From: an uncultured Pelagibacteraceae bacterium | GTDB taxonomy: Bacteria > Pseudomonadota > Alphaproteobacteria > Pelagibacterales > Pelagibacteraceae | Length of the DNA stretch: 34,463 nt | Assembly (NCBI GenBank): GCA_902570715.1 | Contig: CACFZB010000006.1 | Span: forward strand, 1 to 34,463 | Direction: 5' to 3' | Shown: positions 1-8,151 of the stretch, piece by piece | Layout of the letters: every line of letters starts with the position of its first letter | Position numbering within the stretch: the first letter of the stretch is position 1 | The notes under the pieces: model-generated | What the model saw: only the letters and a program-made list of their open reading frames with translations | Told to the model about the DNA's origin: nothing | Databases searched by the model: none | Program-made: the position numbers and the translations under genes

Positions 1-643
1 ATATTAATTCACGTCTTGCTTTTCCATTGCCCCAAACTACAAGCTTATTCTTCTTTTTAATTTTTATTTCATGAATTTTTCTTATGAGTGCTGGAAAAAA
101 ATGAGATGTTTCTAAATTATAATTATCATTTGGTCCAAAAGTATTACAGGGCATTAAACATTTATAATTCAAAGAATATTGATTACTGTAACTTTCACAC
201 ATCTTAATTCCAGATATTTTAGCGACTGCATATGGCTCGTTCGTTTTTTCTAAAGAGTCGGTTAAAAGATATTTTTCTTTAATAGGTTGTTTGCTAAATT
301 TTGGGTATGCACAACTTGATCCAAAGAAAATTAAGTTTTTTATTTTATTTAAATAAGCCGAGTGAATTAAGTTAGTATTTATCATTGTGTTTTTGTAAAT
401 AAAGTCTGCTTTAAAATCGTTATTAGCCTTTATCCCCCCAACAAATGCTGCTGCAATAATTATGCATTTTGGCTTATATTTTTTTATAAATTTGAATGTT
501 TTATTTTGATTTATTAAGTCAAGTTGTAGGCTATTTCTTGTAATAATATTTTTAAAACCTTTTTTTTTTAAATTTCTTAAAATTGAACTACCTAAAAGTC
601 CTTTATGACCAGCTAAATATATTAGGTCATTTTTTCCAATCAT
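1..643 (-). CDS. fcl: GDP-L-fucose synthase (partial, 3' end off the window)
   Basis: Converts GDP-4-keto-6-deoxy-D-mannose to GDP-L-fucose by 3,5-epimerisation and NADPH reduction; cytoplasmic. I read the frame directly: it opens at an ATG at 641-643 and stays open for about 214 codons to the window edge, about two thirds of the usual length of roughly 310. Visible motifs are the Rossmann glycine loop GHKGLLGS (residues 12-19), GSSCAYP (108-114) and the YxxxK pair Tyr138/Lys142. Ser109, Cys111, Tyr138, Lys142 and His181 match the catalytic residues of E. coli GDP-fucose synthase with a constant offset of two. It follows gmd with a 2-bp gap, the usual gmd-fcl order, so the assignment is firm. 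Only the C-terminal substrate-binding part is missing. Confidence 0.95.
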   Translation of the reverse strand, partial: MIGKNDLIYLAGHKGLLGSSILRNLKKKGFKNIITRNSLQLDLINQNKTFKFIKKYKPKCIIIAAAFVGGIKANNDFKADFIYKNTMINTNLIHSAYLNKIKNLIFFGSSCAYPKFSKQPIKEKYLLTDSLEKTNEPYAVAKISGIKMCESYSNQYSLNYKCLMPCNTFGPNDNYNLETSHFFPALIRKIHEIKIKKKNKLVVWGNGKARRELI

Positions 644-645
644 AC

Positions 646-1674
646 TTAATTTAAATCCATCTCATATTGGATCATTTCTTTCACCAATTGTTTTAAATTA
701 ATTTTTGGTTTCCACTTCAATATTTTAGCTGCTTTGGAGGCATTTCCTATCAAATCTTCAACATCAAGAGGTCTAAAATATTTTTTATCGCATGCAATAA
801 TCGGTTTTCCATCATGATATCCTTTTTCATTTATGCCTTTGCCTCTCCATTGGATCTTCATATTCAATTGTGAAGAGACTATTTCTATAAATTCTTTTAT
901 TGAATACTGTTTGCCTGTTGCAATTACAAAATCATCTGGTTTTTTATGTTGTAATATTTTCCACATTGCTTCACAATAATCTTTTGCATGGCCCCAATCA
1001 CGTTTAGCATATAGATTACCAAGAAAAAGTGTTTTTTGTTTTTTAAGCTTAATTTTACATAAGGCAGCTACAATTTTTTTTGTAACAAAAGTTTCACCTC
1101 TTCTTGGACTCTCATGATTAAATAAAATTCCGTTAGATGCAAAAATACCATAAGCTTTTCTATAATTAATTGTAATCCAATGTGCATATTGTTTTGCTAC
1201 ACCATAAGGACTTATTGGATTAAATGGAGTATTTTCATTTTGAATTTTTTCTCTTATTTTGCCGAACATTTCTGAAGTTCCAGCTTGATAAAATTTGGTT
1301 TTTTTTGCTAATTTATGAAATCTAATAGCCTCTAAAATTCTTAATGCACCAAGAGCGTCCGCATTTGCAGTGTACTCTGGCACTTCAAAAGAAACAGCTA
1401 CATGAGATTGTGCTGCAAGGTTATATATTTCATCTGGACTTATCTCTTTGATAATTTTTGAAACTACAGTTGAGTCTGTAATATCACCATAATGTAATAT
1501 AAAGTTTCTTTTTATTTCGTGTGGATCCTGATAAATGTGATCGACTCTTTGAGTGTTTATTGATGATGATCTTCTTTTAACGCCATGGACCACATAACCT
1601 TTTTTTAATAAAATTTCAGAAAGATAGGATCCGTCTTGACCAGTTACTCCAAATATAAGTGCTTTTTTTTTCAT
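646..1674 (-). CDS. gmd: GDP-mannose 4,6-dehydratase
   Basis: Makes GDP-4-keto-6-deoxy-D-mannose from GDP-D-mannose, the precursor of GDP-L-fucose and of GDP-perosamine-type sugars. It is a short-chain dehydrogenase fold of 342 residues, normal for the family. Visible are the nucleotide loop GVTGQDGSY (9-17), the NLAAQSHV segment (85-92), the catalytic TSE (Thr133, Glu135), the YxxxK pair Tyr157/Lys161 and the family signature NHESPRRGETFVT (186-198). All expected catalytic residues are present, unlike the paralogue at 10403-11377. It sits directly upstream of fcl and 4 bp downstream of the GT2 gene, so it is probably co-transcribed with them. The same product could also feed the DegT aminotransferase at 8152-9297. 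Confidence 0.96.
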   Translation of the reverse strand: MKKKALIFGVTGQDGSYLSEILLKKGYVVHGVKRRSSSINTQRVDHIYQDPHEIKRNFILHYGDITDSTVVSKIIKEISPDEIYNLAAQSHVAVSFEVPEYTANADALGALRILEAIRFHKLAKKTKFYQAGTSEMFGKIREKIQNENTPFNPISPYGVAKQYAHWITINYRKAYGIFASNGILFNHESPRRGETFVTKKIVAALCKIKLKKQKTLFLGNLYAKRDWGHAKDYCEAMWKILQHKKPDDFVIATGKQYSIKEFIEIVSSQLNMKIQWRGKGINEKGYHDGKPIIACDKKYFRPLDVEDLIGNASKAAKILKWKPKINLKQLVKEMIQYEMDLN

Positions 1675-1678
1675 TAAT

Positions 1679-2356
1679 TCAGATCTTTTTAAATAAGAAG
1701 CTAATTAAACCAATTAATATTAAAAATCCATCTTTTAAAGCATTTACTTTTTTAAAACCCCCAATTCTTGATCTTTCAAAACTAGGAATGGAGGTATACT
1801 TATATCCCTTTTTCTTTGCTTTAATAGGAATTTCTACACAAAGTCTAAAATCTAAATAACTTAAGTTTAAATTTTTAAAATATTTTGTTTTTCCTAATAT
1901 ATAAGTAAATAAAATATCTGACATATTCAAATTGTATAATATGTTTCCAAGAAAAGTAAAAATTTTATTTCCTACTAAAGTAACAATTGTATCATCATCA
2001 CTTCCTGCATTCTTTTCATATCTTGAACAAAAAATTAAGTCATTAGATTCACAAAGTTTGAGCATTTCAGTTAGATATTTGGGATCCATGGAACCATCTG
2101 CATTAATTATACAACAATATTTTGTCACACAATTTTCTATTCCCTCAATAATAGCTGCACCATAACCATTTTTTTTTTGGTATTGTACATTAAGATTTTT
2201 AACATTCTTAATAGAGTCAATCGTTTCAATATCATTTTCTTGTAGAATAATTGTAATATTAACGTTTAACTTTTCAACTTCATTCAAAAAAATTGGAAGT
2301 GTTTCTGCCTCATATTTTGCAGGAATAATTAATGTTAATTCTCTCAAATTTGTCAT
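1679..2356 (-). CDS. GT2 glycosyltransferase, polyprenyl-phosphosugar-synthase (DPM1)-like
   Basis: Family 2 glycosyltransferase of 225 residues, close in size to bacterial polyprenyl-phosphate mannose synthases that load a sugar from an NDP donor onto a lipid phosphate. Visible are the N-terminal strand LTLIIPAKYEAETL, the metal-binding region NADGSMDP (85-92), SRYEKNAGSDDDT (111-123) and a hydrophobic C-terminal segment (about 207-222) suited to membrane contact. The usual early DDxS motif is replaced by QEND (39-42), so the donor may be atypical. It lies between a GT-C-like membrane protein gene (81 bp upstream) and gmd (4 bp downstream). A plausible role is making the lipid-linked donor for that GT-C enzyme. 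The family is clear, but the sugar and lipid are not. Confidence 0.85.
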   Translation of the reverse strand: MTNLRELTLIIPAKYEAETLPIFLNEVEKLNVNITIILQENDIETIDSIKNVKNLNVQYQKKNGYGAAIIEGIENCVTKYCCIINADGSMDPKYLTEMLKLCESNDLIFCSRYEKNAGSDDDTIVTLVGNKIFTFLGNILYNLNMSDILFTYILGKTKYFKNLNLSYLDFRLCVEIPIKAKKKGYKYTSIPSFERSRIGGFKKVNALKDGFLILIGLISFLFKKI

Positions 2357-2437
2357 TTTTTGTGATCATTCAATTTAATCTAAATATAAAAAAAAGTAAT
2401 TAAAATAAATGACTTGAAAGAATCATTTGATAAGCGA

Positions 2438-4099
2438 TTATTCTTTGTAAAAAACAATATAATTATTTATTTTTTTTGCTTTTAAATTCTTTTTGTACGG
2501 ACATGGAGAAGGAATATTCCAGCAATTATTATTAAGCGGTTCATAAACTTTAATGTCATTTTTTAAATCATGTTCTATAAATTTAACTTCAGGGATATTA
2601 TAATAGGGAAAATTAATATATTTATACATATCGTTACGGTCAAATTCGTGAGATATTCTTAAAAAATTTTTCGCAACAAAAAATATTAATCCAAAAAAAA
2701 TTAAAAATTTCAATTTATTCAAAAATTTTTTTTCATTTAATTTAAATTTATTTAAATATAAAGAAACTGGTATTAAAAAGATTAGAAAAAAAGGTGCATA
2801 TCCTCCATACCTTAGAGCAGGGTGTTTAAAAAACCAAAAAAAACTAATAAATAAAACTAATGAATAAACCAACGAAAAATTACTTTGTAAAATTGCTTCT
2901 TTTTTATTTTTTGAGGAAAATAAAAATAAAAATAATATACTAATTGTAATTATTAGAATTAGATTGTCCAAAAATCTTCCAAAAAAATAATTTTTGAACC
3001 AAATTTTTACCCAATATAAATTTTTAATTAAATTATCAGAATCTTCTGCCACATAACCTGCTCCAGCAATAGATTTAGCCCATTTCTCATACCAAATTTT
3101 ATATTCTATTACCTCCTCTTTTGGCATCGCCCATAAAAGATTTTCAAAACATAAAAAAGGTATTGGATAAATTATACACCCAGATGAAAATATATTTAAA
3201 GTAATATAGCTGCATGTAAAGGCTATTAAAAAAAATAAGAAATATTTGTTATTAATTATTATTTTTAAATAGTCTTTAATATTTATTTTATAAATCATTA
3301 AAGCATATATCAAAAAATAAAGAATAAAGTATGTTTTAATAGTAAAACAATAAAGACATATAATACCACTTAGTATAATTACTTTTTCTTTTTGAAGTTT
3401 GTCCTTTAATAAAAAAAAGTAAAATACTAGATACGTAAATATAAGTATTAATAATTGACCAATTATATCTGTCCCATATTCAGCAGACCTTGTAAATTTC
3501 AAAAGAATATAAAATAAAGTCATTAATGAAAAAATTTTTAAAAACTGATTATTTTTTTTATTAACTGAAAAGTTAATTAAAGCTAGTACTACACCCGTTA
3601 GGAATAATTGATTTGGTGCATTAAAAAAATAATACTTAAAATATGGAAGATTAAATAAGGAATTAAGATATAACAAAGAGGAATGTTTAGCATAACTAAA
3701 ATCCAAATTTGATAGACCTATCTGAATTTTATTTCTAGTCAAGTTCAATGCAGTTTGAAAATGATAAAAAGCAAAATCATCATGTGTTTTAGAAACTAAT
3801 AAGCCTATAAATAAAATTGTTGTTATAAAAAAAACAAATCTAAGATTTTTAATAATTCTAAAATTTTTTAAAAAAAAGATAAATCCAATAAAAAAAATTA
3901 CCAAATTTAATAAATAATTATGTGGAATAAAAAAAATTGTTACATAAGAAATTAAAGTCAAAAAAATCAAACCTAAAATTACTATTATCCCAATATTATC
4001 TTCGTATTTTATGGCTAAAAGTCTATTGAAACAAAAACCATAACCACAAACTGAAAAAAAGAGAATGAGATAAACAAGAAAAAATATCAATAATTCCAT
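2438..4099 (-). CDS. Polytopic membrane protein, GT-C-like (LIC_10190-type)
   Basis: A 553-residue integral membrane protein with about 10-12 hydrophobic segments from the N-terminus to about residue 480, followed by a soluble tail rich in Asn and Cys-Pro. The segment SKTHDDFAFYHFQTALNL near residue 103 and the overall plan resemble the LIC_10190 family of predicted membrane proteins found in glycan loci. These look like GT-C transferases, with an acidic pair (here Asp-Asp) in the first large periplasmic loop. I infer that it transfers a sugar from a polyprenyl-phosphate donor to the glycan outside the inner membrane. The adjacent DPM1-like GT2 supports this. It is the first gene of the minus-strand group ending at fcl, and its start faces the plus-strand cassette across 133 bp. 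No biochemical activity is evident from motifs alone. Confidence 0.75.
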   Translation of the reverse strand: MELLIFFLVYLILFFSVCGYGFCFNRLLAIKYEDNIGIIVILGLIFLTLISYVTIFFIPHNYLLNLVIFFIGFIFFLKNFRIIKNLRFVFFITTILFIGLLVSKTHDDFAFYHFQTALNLTRNKIQIGLSNLDFSYAKHSSLLYLNSLFNLPYFKYYFFNAPNQLFLTGVVLALINFSVNKKNNQFLKIFSLMTLFYILLKFTRSAEYGTDIIGQLLILIFTYLVFYFFLLKDKLQKEKVIILSGIICLYCFTIKTYFILYFLIYALMIYKINIKDYLKIIINNKYFLFFLIAFTCSYITLNIFSSGCIIYPIPFLCFENLLWAMPKEEVIEYKIWYEKWAKSIAGAGYVAEDSDNLIKNLYWVKIWFKNYFFGRFLDNLILIITISILFLFLFSSKNKKEAILQSNFSLVYSLVLFISFFWFFKHPALRYGGYAPFFLIFLIPVSLYLNKFKLNEKKFLNKLKFLIFFGLIFFVAKNFLRISHEFDRNDMYKYINFPYYNIPEVKFIEHDLKNDIKVYEPLNNNCWNIPSPCPYKKNLKAKKINNYIVFYKE

Positions 4100-4232
4100 A
4101 TACTAATAGATTAATAATAATGATTAATTTTAAATATATCTAATCATATTTATTTTACTTAATTAATACTAAAATTAAATTAATTATTATATTTTATTTG
4201 TATGAAATATTAACTTTGTTATAAGAATTGTT

Positions 4233-4442
4233 GTGAAAACTTTAAAATTAATATTTGTTACTGGAAGTTTACTTTTTGTAAGTGAAGTACCTGCTTTTTC
4301 TTATATTGACCCCGGAACAGGAAGCTTCATCCTACAAGCATTACTTGGTGCATTAGCAGCAATTGGAACTACAATCACAATATACTACCAAAAGATTAAA
4401 AACTTTTTTTCAAGATTTAAAAAAAAAAAAGATAAAAAATAA
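4233..4442 (+). CDS. Small secreted/membrane protein with DPGTG motif
   Basis: A 69-residue protein read from a GTG start. It has an N-terminal hydrophobic signal-like segment (about 5-22), then the invariant-looking YIDPGTGSFILQ (24-35), a second hydrophobic stretch (about 36-50) and a strongly basic tail with runs of lysine. Small proteins with the DPGTG signature recur beside sulfatase/alkaline-phosphatase-fold membrane proteins in polysaccharide loci, and here the next gene, 3 bp away, is exactly that. I infer a helper or partner of the downstream enzyme, but no molecular function is established by the sequence. The GTG start is chosen because it precedes the signal-like segment; no ATG lies in frame between it and the motif. 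The basic C-terminus would stay cytoplasmic under the positive-inside rule. Confidence 0.8.
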   Translation: MKTLKLIFVTGSLLFVSEVPAFSYIDPGTGSFILQALLGALAAIGTTITIYYQKIKNFFSRFKKKKDKK

Positions 4443-4445
4443 GTA

Positions 4446-5894
4446 ATGAGTAGATCACTGTATAATCTATATGGTGTTTTTGGTCTTGTACCAATATGGA
4501 TTTTTAGATCAAATTTTAATATTAAAGAAATAGCTATCATTTTAATTTTTTTTTATTTTATTCCTCTAATTTTTCATATTTTTATAGGAAAATTTTTACA
4601 TAAGAATGATAAGACCAAATCATTATATATTAGTATTATCTTTTTTTACTCAATTGATAATAACATAGGCCTTTGGGTTTTAGCAGATAAGTTACCTTTC
4701 TTTTTTTATTCTTATTATTTACATGCAATGATTATAAGTCTAGCAATTATTTTAATATCAAGTCTTATTTTAATATATGAGAAAAAAAACTTTTCAAAAG
4801 TTTTTTTTGTATTCCTAATAACTGTATTAATTTTTAACGTATTTAATTTTGATAAAAATCCTAGTAACTTTCCTAAAAAAGAAATTAAAGATCCAAAGGA
4901 CCTTAATAATAAAACAAAGGAATTTGTTCTTATTCTTGATGAAATGTCCGGAATTGAAAGTGTTGATAGTTACAATGAAAATGGAGTCGCAACAAAAGAG
5001 TATTTAATGAAAATTTTGAAAAAAAACAATTTTGATATTTTTACAAATAGTTATTCTGACTATGGAAAAACACTACATTCAATTCCAACTGCTTTAAATG
5101 GTATTATTGATAGAAAAAAATATTTGTCTAATTTATCTAATCAAAAACCTTACAAATTTTTAACAAAATCAAATAACTATTTTATAGTTTGGAACTTAAA
5201 CAAAAATGAATTTTTTGATAAATATGTTGATAAAAATATAATAGTATTTCAATCAATGTTCATTAATTTTTGTAAACATCCCTCTGTAGTAAGATGTTAT
5301 CAATACAACCCTTTTAAAAAATATGAAAAATATATAGATGGATTTAACTATAATTTACCAGGAAGAGTAATCTCATATTACAAAAATAATTTATCTATAA
5401 CTGGTAATACTTTTTGGAGAATGGTAAGGCATTTTAAATTGGCTGATAGTATATTAGATCCAGAGGGTGAAAAGGCAATATTTCCAACCTTAATTGATCA
5501 AATTCAAAAAGAAATATTAGATACTAAAAATAATTTAGTATTTGCTCATCTTTTAATACCTCATGTTCCAAATGTGTTTGATGAAAAATGTCGTTATTCT
5601 AGAGACAGAGGTATCTATTATAATTTTTCATCAAGAGAGGAAAAAATTTATCAACATAATCTAGAAAGAAAATGTACATTTGTTTTTTTAGATCAATTAT
5701 TTAGCTCCTTAAAAGAAAAGAAAATATTTGATAGCGTTAAAATAGTTATATTTTCTGATCATGATTCGAGAATAGAAAAAAGAGAAATAAATTCAGTTTT
5801 ATTTGCAATTAAAAAAATAAATTCACAAAAATCAAATATAATTAAAGAGACAATATCATCACAGTCAATTTTTAAGAAAGAATTCCTAAATTAG
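4446..5894 (+). CDS. Membrane-anchored sulfatase/alkaline-phosphatase-superfamily protein
   Basis: 482 residues: about four to five transmembrane helices in residues 1-135, then a periplasmic domain of the alkaline-phosphatase/sulfatase fold. Metal-site motifs are visible: VLILDEMSG (161-169, first metal Asp), a Thr/Ser-rich nucleophile region KTLHSIPTALNG (208-219), HLLIPHVPN (368-376) and FSDHDSR (436-442). This plan is shared by phosphoethanolamine and phosphoglycerol transferases (EptA, LtaS, OpgB types), which move a phospho-alcohol from a phospholipid to a surface glycan. A hydrolytic sulfatase is less likely because the CxPxR formylglycine motif is absent. It is translated just after the DPGTG gene with a 3-bp gap, so the pair is one operon. 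It ends 9 bp from the convergent WaaL-like gene. The donor group cannot be read from the sequence. Confidence 0.8.
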   Translation: MSRSLYNLYGVFGLVPIWIFRSNFNIKEIAIILIFFYFIPLIFHIFIGKFLHKNDKTKSLYISIIFFYSIDNNIGLWVLADKLPFFFYSYYLHAMIISLAIILISSLILIYEKKNFSKVFFVFLITVLIFNVFNFDKNPSNFPKKEIKDPKDLNNKTKEFVLILDEMSGIESVDSYNENGVATKEYLMKILKKNNFDIFTNSYSDYGKTLHSIPTALNGIIDRKKYLSNLSNQKPYKFLTKSNNYFIVWNLNKNEFFDKYVDKNIIVFQSMFINFCKHPSVVRCYQYNPFKKYEKYIDGFNYNLPGRVISYYKNNLSITGNTFWRMVRHFKLADSILDPEGEKAIFPTLIDQIQKEILDTKNNLVFAHLLIPHVPNVFDEKCRYSRDRGIYYNFSSREEKIYQHNLERKCTFVFLDQLFSSLKEKKIFDSVKIVIFSDHDSRIEKREINSVLFAIKKINSQKSNIIKETISSQSIFKKEFLN

Positions 5895-5903
5895 AAAAAT
5901 AAT

Positions 5904-7124
5904 CTAAGTCGATTTATTTTGAGAATTATATAAAAAAAAACCAAAATTTAATGAGAAAAGAGTTGCATTATAAGTAGTGAAAAAACTACCAGAAGGAAGC
6001 AGGGGTATAAAAGTAACTAAAATATAAGTTAATGAAATATAATTAATTTTGTTCATTGGCTTGTTTAATCTTTTAAAAATTAAGTAAAACAAGGATGAGA
6101 GAATAATTACAGTTCCAATCAGTCCGTGCTCTGAAATTAATTCATAATATAATTGATGAGGATGTGTCGAACAACCTCTTGGTTGAATGTTATATTTATC
6201 TACAATGATTTTTTGATATTCTGTACATGCAATTCTGAAATTTTTATTACCTACACCGAAAAATTTATTGTCTTGAAAGATTTCTAGCGCGGTATAAGCG
6301 TGAGCTCCCCATTGAGAATATTTATAAATTTGAATTAAATTATCTTTTTTATCCTTATAAGTAGTTGATGATTGAAATCTTTTCATAATATTATTACTAG
6401 TAAAAATTAAAGTTAAAAAGCTAATTATAAGGAATGTAAATAAAGTAAAAAAAGTTATCTTAAGGTTTTTTCTCCCCATTAGTAAAAATAAAAAAACACT
6501 AGCCATAATCAAAAATTTCAAAAAATTTGATCTTTCACCTGTTACAAAAGTAGCAGCCAAAAAAATAAATAAAATTGATAAAGCTAACAATCTTTTTTGG
6601 CGAAAATGATAAATAATTGTTAATGATAGAAAACCTAAACCATTTATAATTGATGCAGCCTTCAACTCACTAAAGAAAAAACTGCTATTTCTTGTTGGGC
6701 TTGATGTTTTATAGCCTAAAATATTATGACCAAAATAGCCTTGATAAATAATATCCAAAGATAGAATTATTAGAAGAACAGTCCAAAATATAGATATCTT
6801 TGAAAAGAATTGATCAAAGTTTTCAAAAAAAAATATTAAAATCAAAATTAAACACATAAATCTTAAAAAGAAAATATTTCTTTGAGCAGAAATGATTGGA
6901 TCTATGGATAAAATAGAATTAAATATTAAATATACATATATAATAATAAGTGGCAAAAAATATTCTTTATTAAATTTAATTGAACTATTTTTCATCAAAT
7001 AAAAAAAATAAATAACTGTAACCCCTAAAAAGATATTCACTAATAAAGATCCAGAAATTAAAAAAATAATTATAAGAGAAAAAAGTTGAAGGTAAATTTT
7101 ATTATGAGTTTTTAAAATTTGCAT
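5904..7124 (-). CDS. O-antigen ligase / polymerase family membrane protein (WaaL/Wzy-like)
   Basis: A 406-residue polytopic membrane protein with about ten hydrophobic segments. Family hallmarks are visible: FFFSELKAASIINGLG (149-164), the GERSNF segment (196-201) and, in the large periplasmic loop, the HPHQLYYELISEHGLIGT block (321-338) with its conserved histidines. WaaL attaches undecaprenyl-linked glycan to lipid A core, and the related Wzy polymerises repeat units. The two cannot be separated safely by sequence, although the HPHQ block is typical of ligases. It overlaps the upstream WecA-like gene by 23 bp, implying coupled translation, and is the last gene of the minus-strand run starting at 15511. 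No separate second polymerase candidate is evident in the window. Confidence 0.85.
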   Translation of the reverse strand: MQILKTHNKIYLQLFSLIIIFLISGSLLVNIFLGVTVIYFFYLMKNSSIKFNKEYFLPLIIIYVYLIFNSILSIDPIISAQRNIFFLRFMCLILILIFFFENFDQFFSKISIFWTVLLIILSLDIIYQGYFGHNILGYKTSSPTRNSSFFFSELKAASIINGLGFLSLTIIYHFRQKRLLALSILFIFLAATFVTGERSNFLKFLIMASVFLFLLMGRKNLKITFFTLFTFLIISFLTLIFTSNNIMKRFQSSTTYKDKKDNLIQIYKYSQWGAHAYTALEIFQDNKFFGVGNKNFRIACTEYQKIIVDKYNIQPRGCSTHPHQLYYELISEHGLIGTVIILSSLFYLIFKRLNKPMNKINYISLTYILVTFIPLLPSGSFFTTYNATLFSLNFGFFLYNSQNKST

Positions 7125-8118
7125 AAAGTTTAAAGTATAAAACTGTATATATCATTAAATTAAACAATATTAAAAATATTGATATAACGGAATCGTATAA
7201 AAAATTTTTAGCTACCAGAAAATTTAAAAATATATAAAAAAGAATAGATAATGAACTAAATGAATTGGCATATTTTGTTTTAAATCTTTTTTTATAAAAT
7301 TTAAATAACAATTGATGCAGATGGTTTTTATCTGCAGAAAATGGGGATGATGTATTTTTAATAAACTTTCTTAAAATTGAAAAAAGAACCTCATAAGATG
7401 GATACCAAACTAAGAATATTATAAACCATGGTGAAACCTCTGGTGTTAGATAGTTAATATTAATTATCATTACTGAAGTAACAAAACCAATTATATAAGA
7501 GCCTGCATCTCCTAAAAAAATAAATCCAAATAAAATAAGAGTAAATAATATTACTAAGAGAATTAAAAAATTTCCATTTGTAAAAAAACTTAAATAATCA
7601 AAATCTTTTGAAAATAAGTATAATAAAGAAGAAAATATTAAAACGAAATAACCCATCGAAAGTCCATTAACTCCATCAATGAAATTAAATCCATTAATTA
7701 GTATTAAAGAACAGAAAGTACAAAATAATAAATTAAAGGGTTCATAGGATAATAAATTATCTAAAAAAGCTATTCTTGTTGATAGAATATTAATTTGAGC
7801 ATAATTAAAAAAAGTAAAAAGAATTATTGTTTGAATTAAAAATCTTACTATAGGCTTATTTAAAAAATTTAAATCACTTAACAAACCAACTAAAAAATAT
7901 GCAAATAAAAAATATGATAGAAAAAAATATTGATCATTTACATTAAAAATAAAGATATATAAGAAATATGCTCCACCAAGCAAAGGTACTCTTTTATTAA
8001 CTGTCAGTTTTTTATGGTCTGAAAAACTTAATTGATCCAATAGAATTTTTTTTTTTTTACAAATTAAACTTAAAATAAAAAAAGCTATCAAAAAAATTAC
8101 AGAATGTATTAAAGTCAT
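7102..8118 (-). CDS. Polyprenyl-phosphate N-acetylhexosamine-1-phosphate transferase, WecA/MraY family
   Basis: Polytopic phosphoglycosyltransferase of 338 residues with about ten helices. It likely starts glycan synthesis by moving a GlcNAc-1-P-type sugar from a UDP donor to undecaprenyl phosphate at the inner membrane. Visible motifs are FNFIDGVNGL (144-153), FLGDAGS (201-207) and the HLHQ motif at 266-269. The first acidic motif, usually DD, reads Ser81-Asp82 in GLLSDLNFL; such Ser-Asp variants are, as I recall, found in other members, so I do not read it as inactivation. It is followed at once by the overlapping WaaL-like gene, so the start and end steps of the pathway are encoded side by side. 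The sugar added is unknown. Confidence 0.9.
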   Translation of the reverse strand: MTLIHSVIFLIAFFILSLICKKKKILLDQLSFSDHKKLTVNKRVPLLGGAYFLYIFIFNVNDQYFFLSYFLFAYFLVGLLSDLNFLNKPIVRFLIQTIILFTFFNYAQINILSTRIAFLDNLLSYEPFNLLFCTFCSLILINGFNFIDGVNGLSMGYFVLIFSSLLYLFSKDFDYLSFFTNGNFLILLVILFTLILFGFIFLGDAGSYIIGFVTSVMIININYLTPEVSPWFIIFLVWYPSYEVLFSILRKFIKNTSSPFSADKNHLHQLLFKFYKKRFKTKYANSFSSLSILFYIFLNFLVAKNFLYDSVISIFLILFNLMIYTVLYFKLYANFKNS

Positions 8119-8151
8119 TTATATAATTTTTTTAAATATTTTTTTTTTTCT

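Noticed and set aside
1659-2165. Plus-strand frames at 1659-1859 and 1932-2165
   Set aside because: They lie antisense inside gmd and the GT2 gene, have no recognisable domain, and the opposite strand shows firm family motifs.
1679-2356. GT2 at 225 residues as a truncated gene
   Set aside because: Polyprenyl-phosphosugar synthases of this length exist, and both ends look natural with a C-terminal hydrophobic segment.
4198-4225. TTGTAT-N16-TATAAG as promoter for the DPGTG cassette
   Set aside because: Such pairs occur by chance in this base composition, and the start point would leave no leader before the GTG; not supportable as a feature.
7179-8118. WecA-like protein as inactive because the first DD motif is Ser-Asp
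   Set aside because: The remaining motifs (NFIDGVNGL, FLGDAGS, HLHQ) are intact, and Ser-Asp forms are, to my memory, present in other members; not strong enough as a finding.
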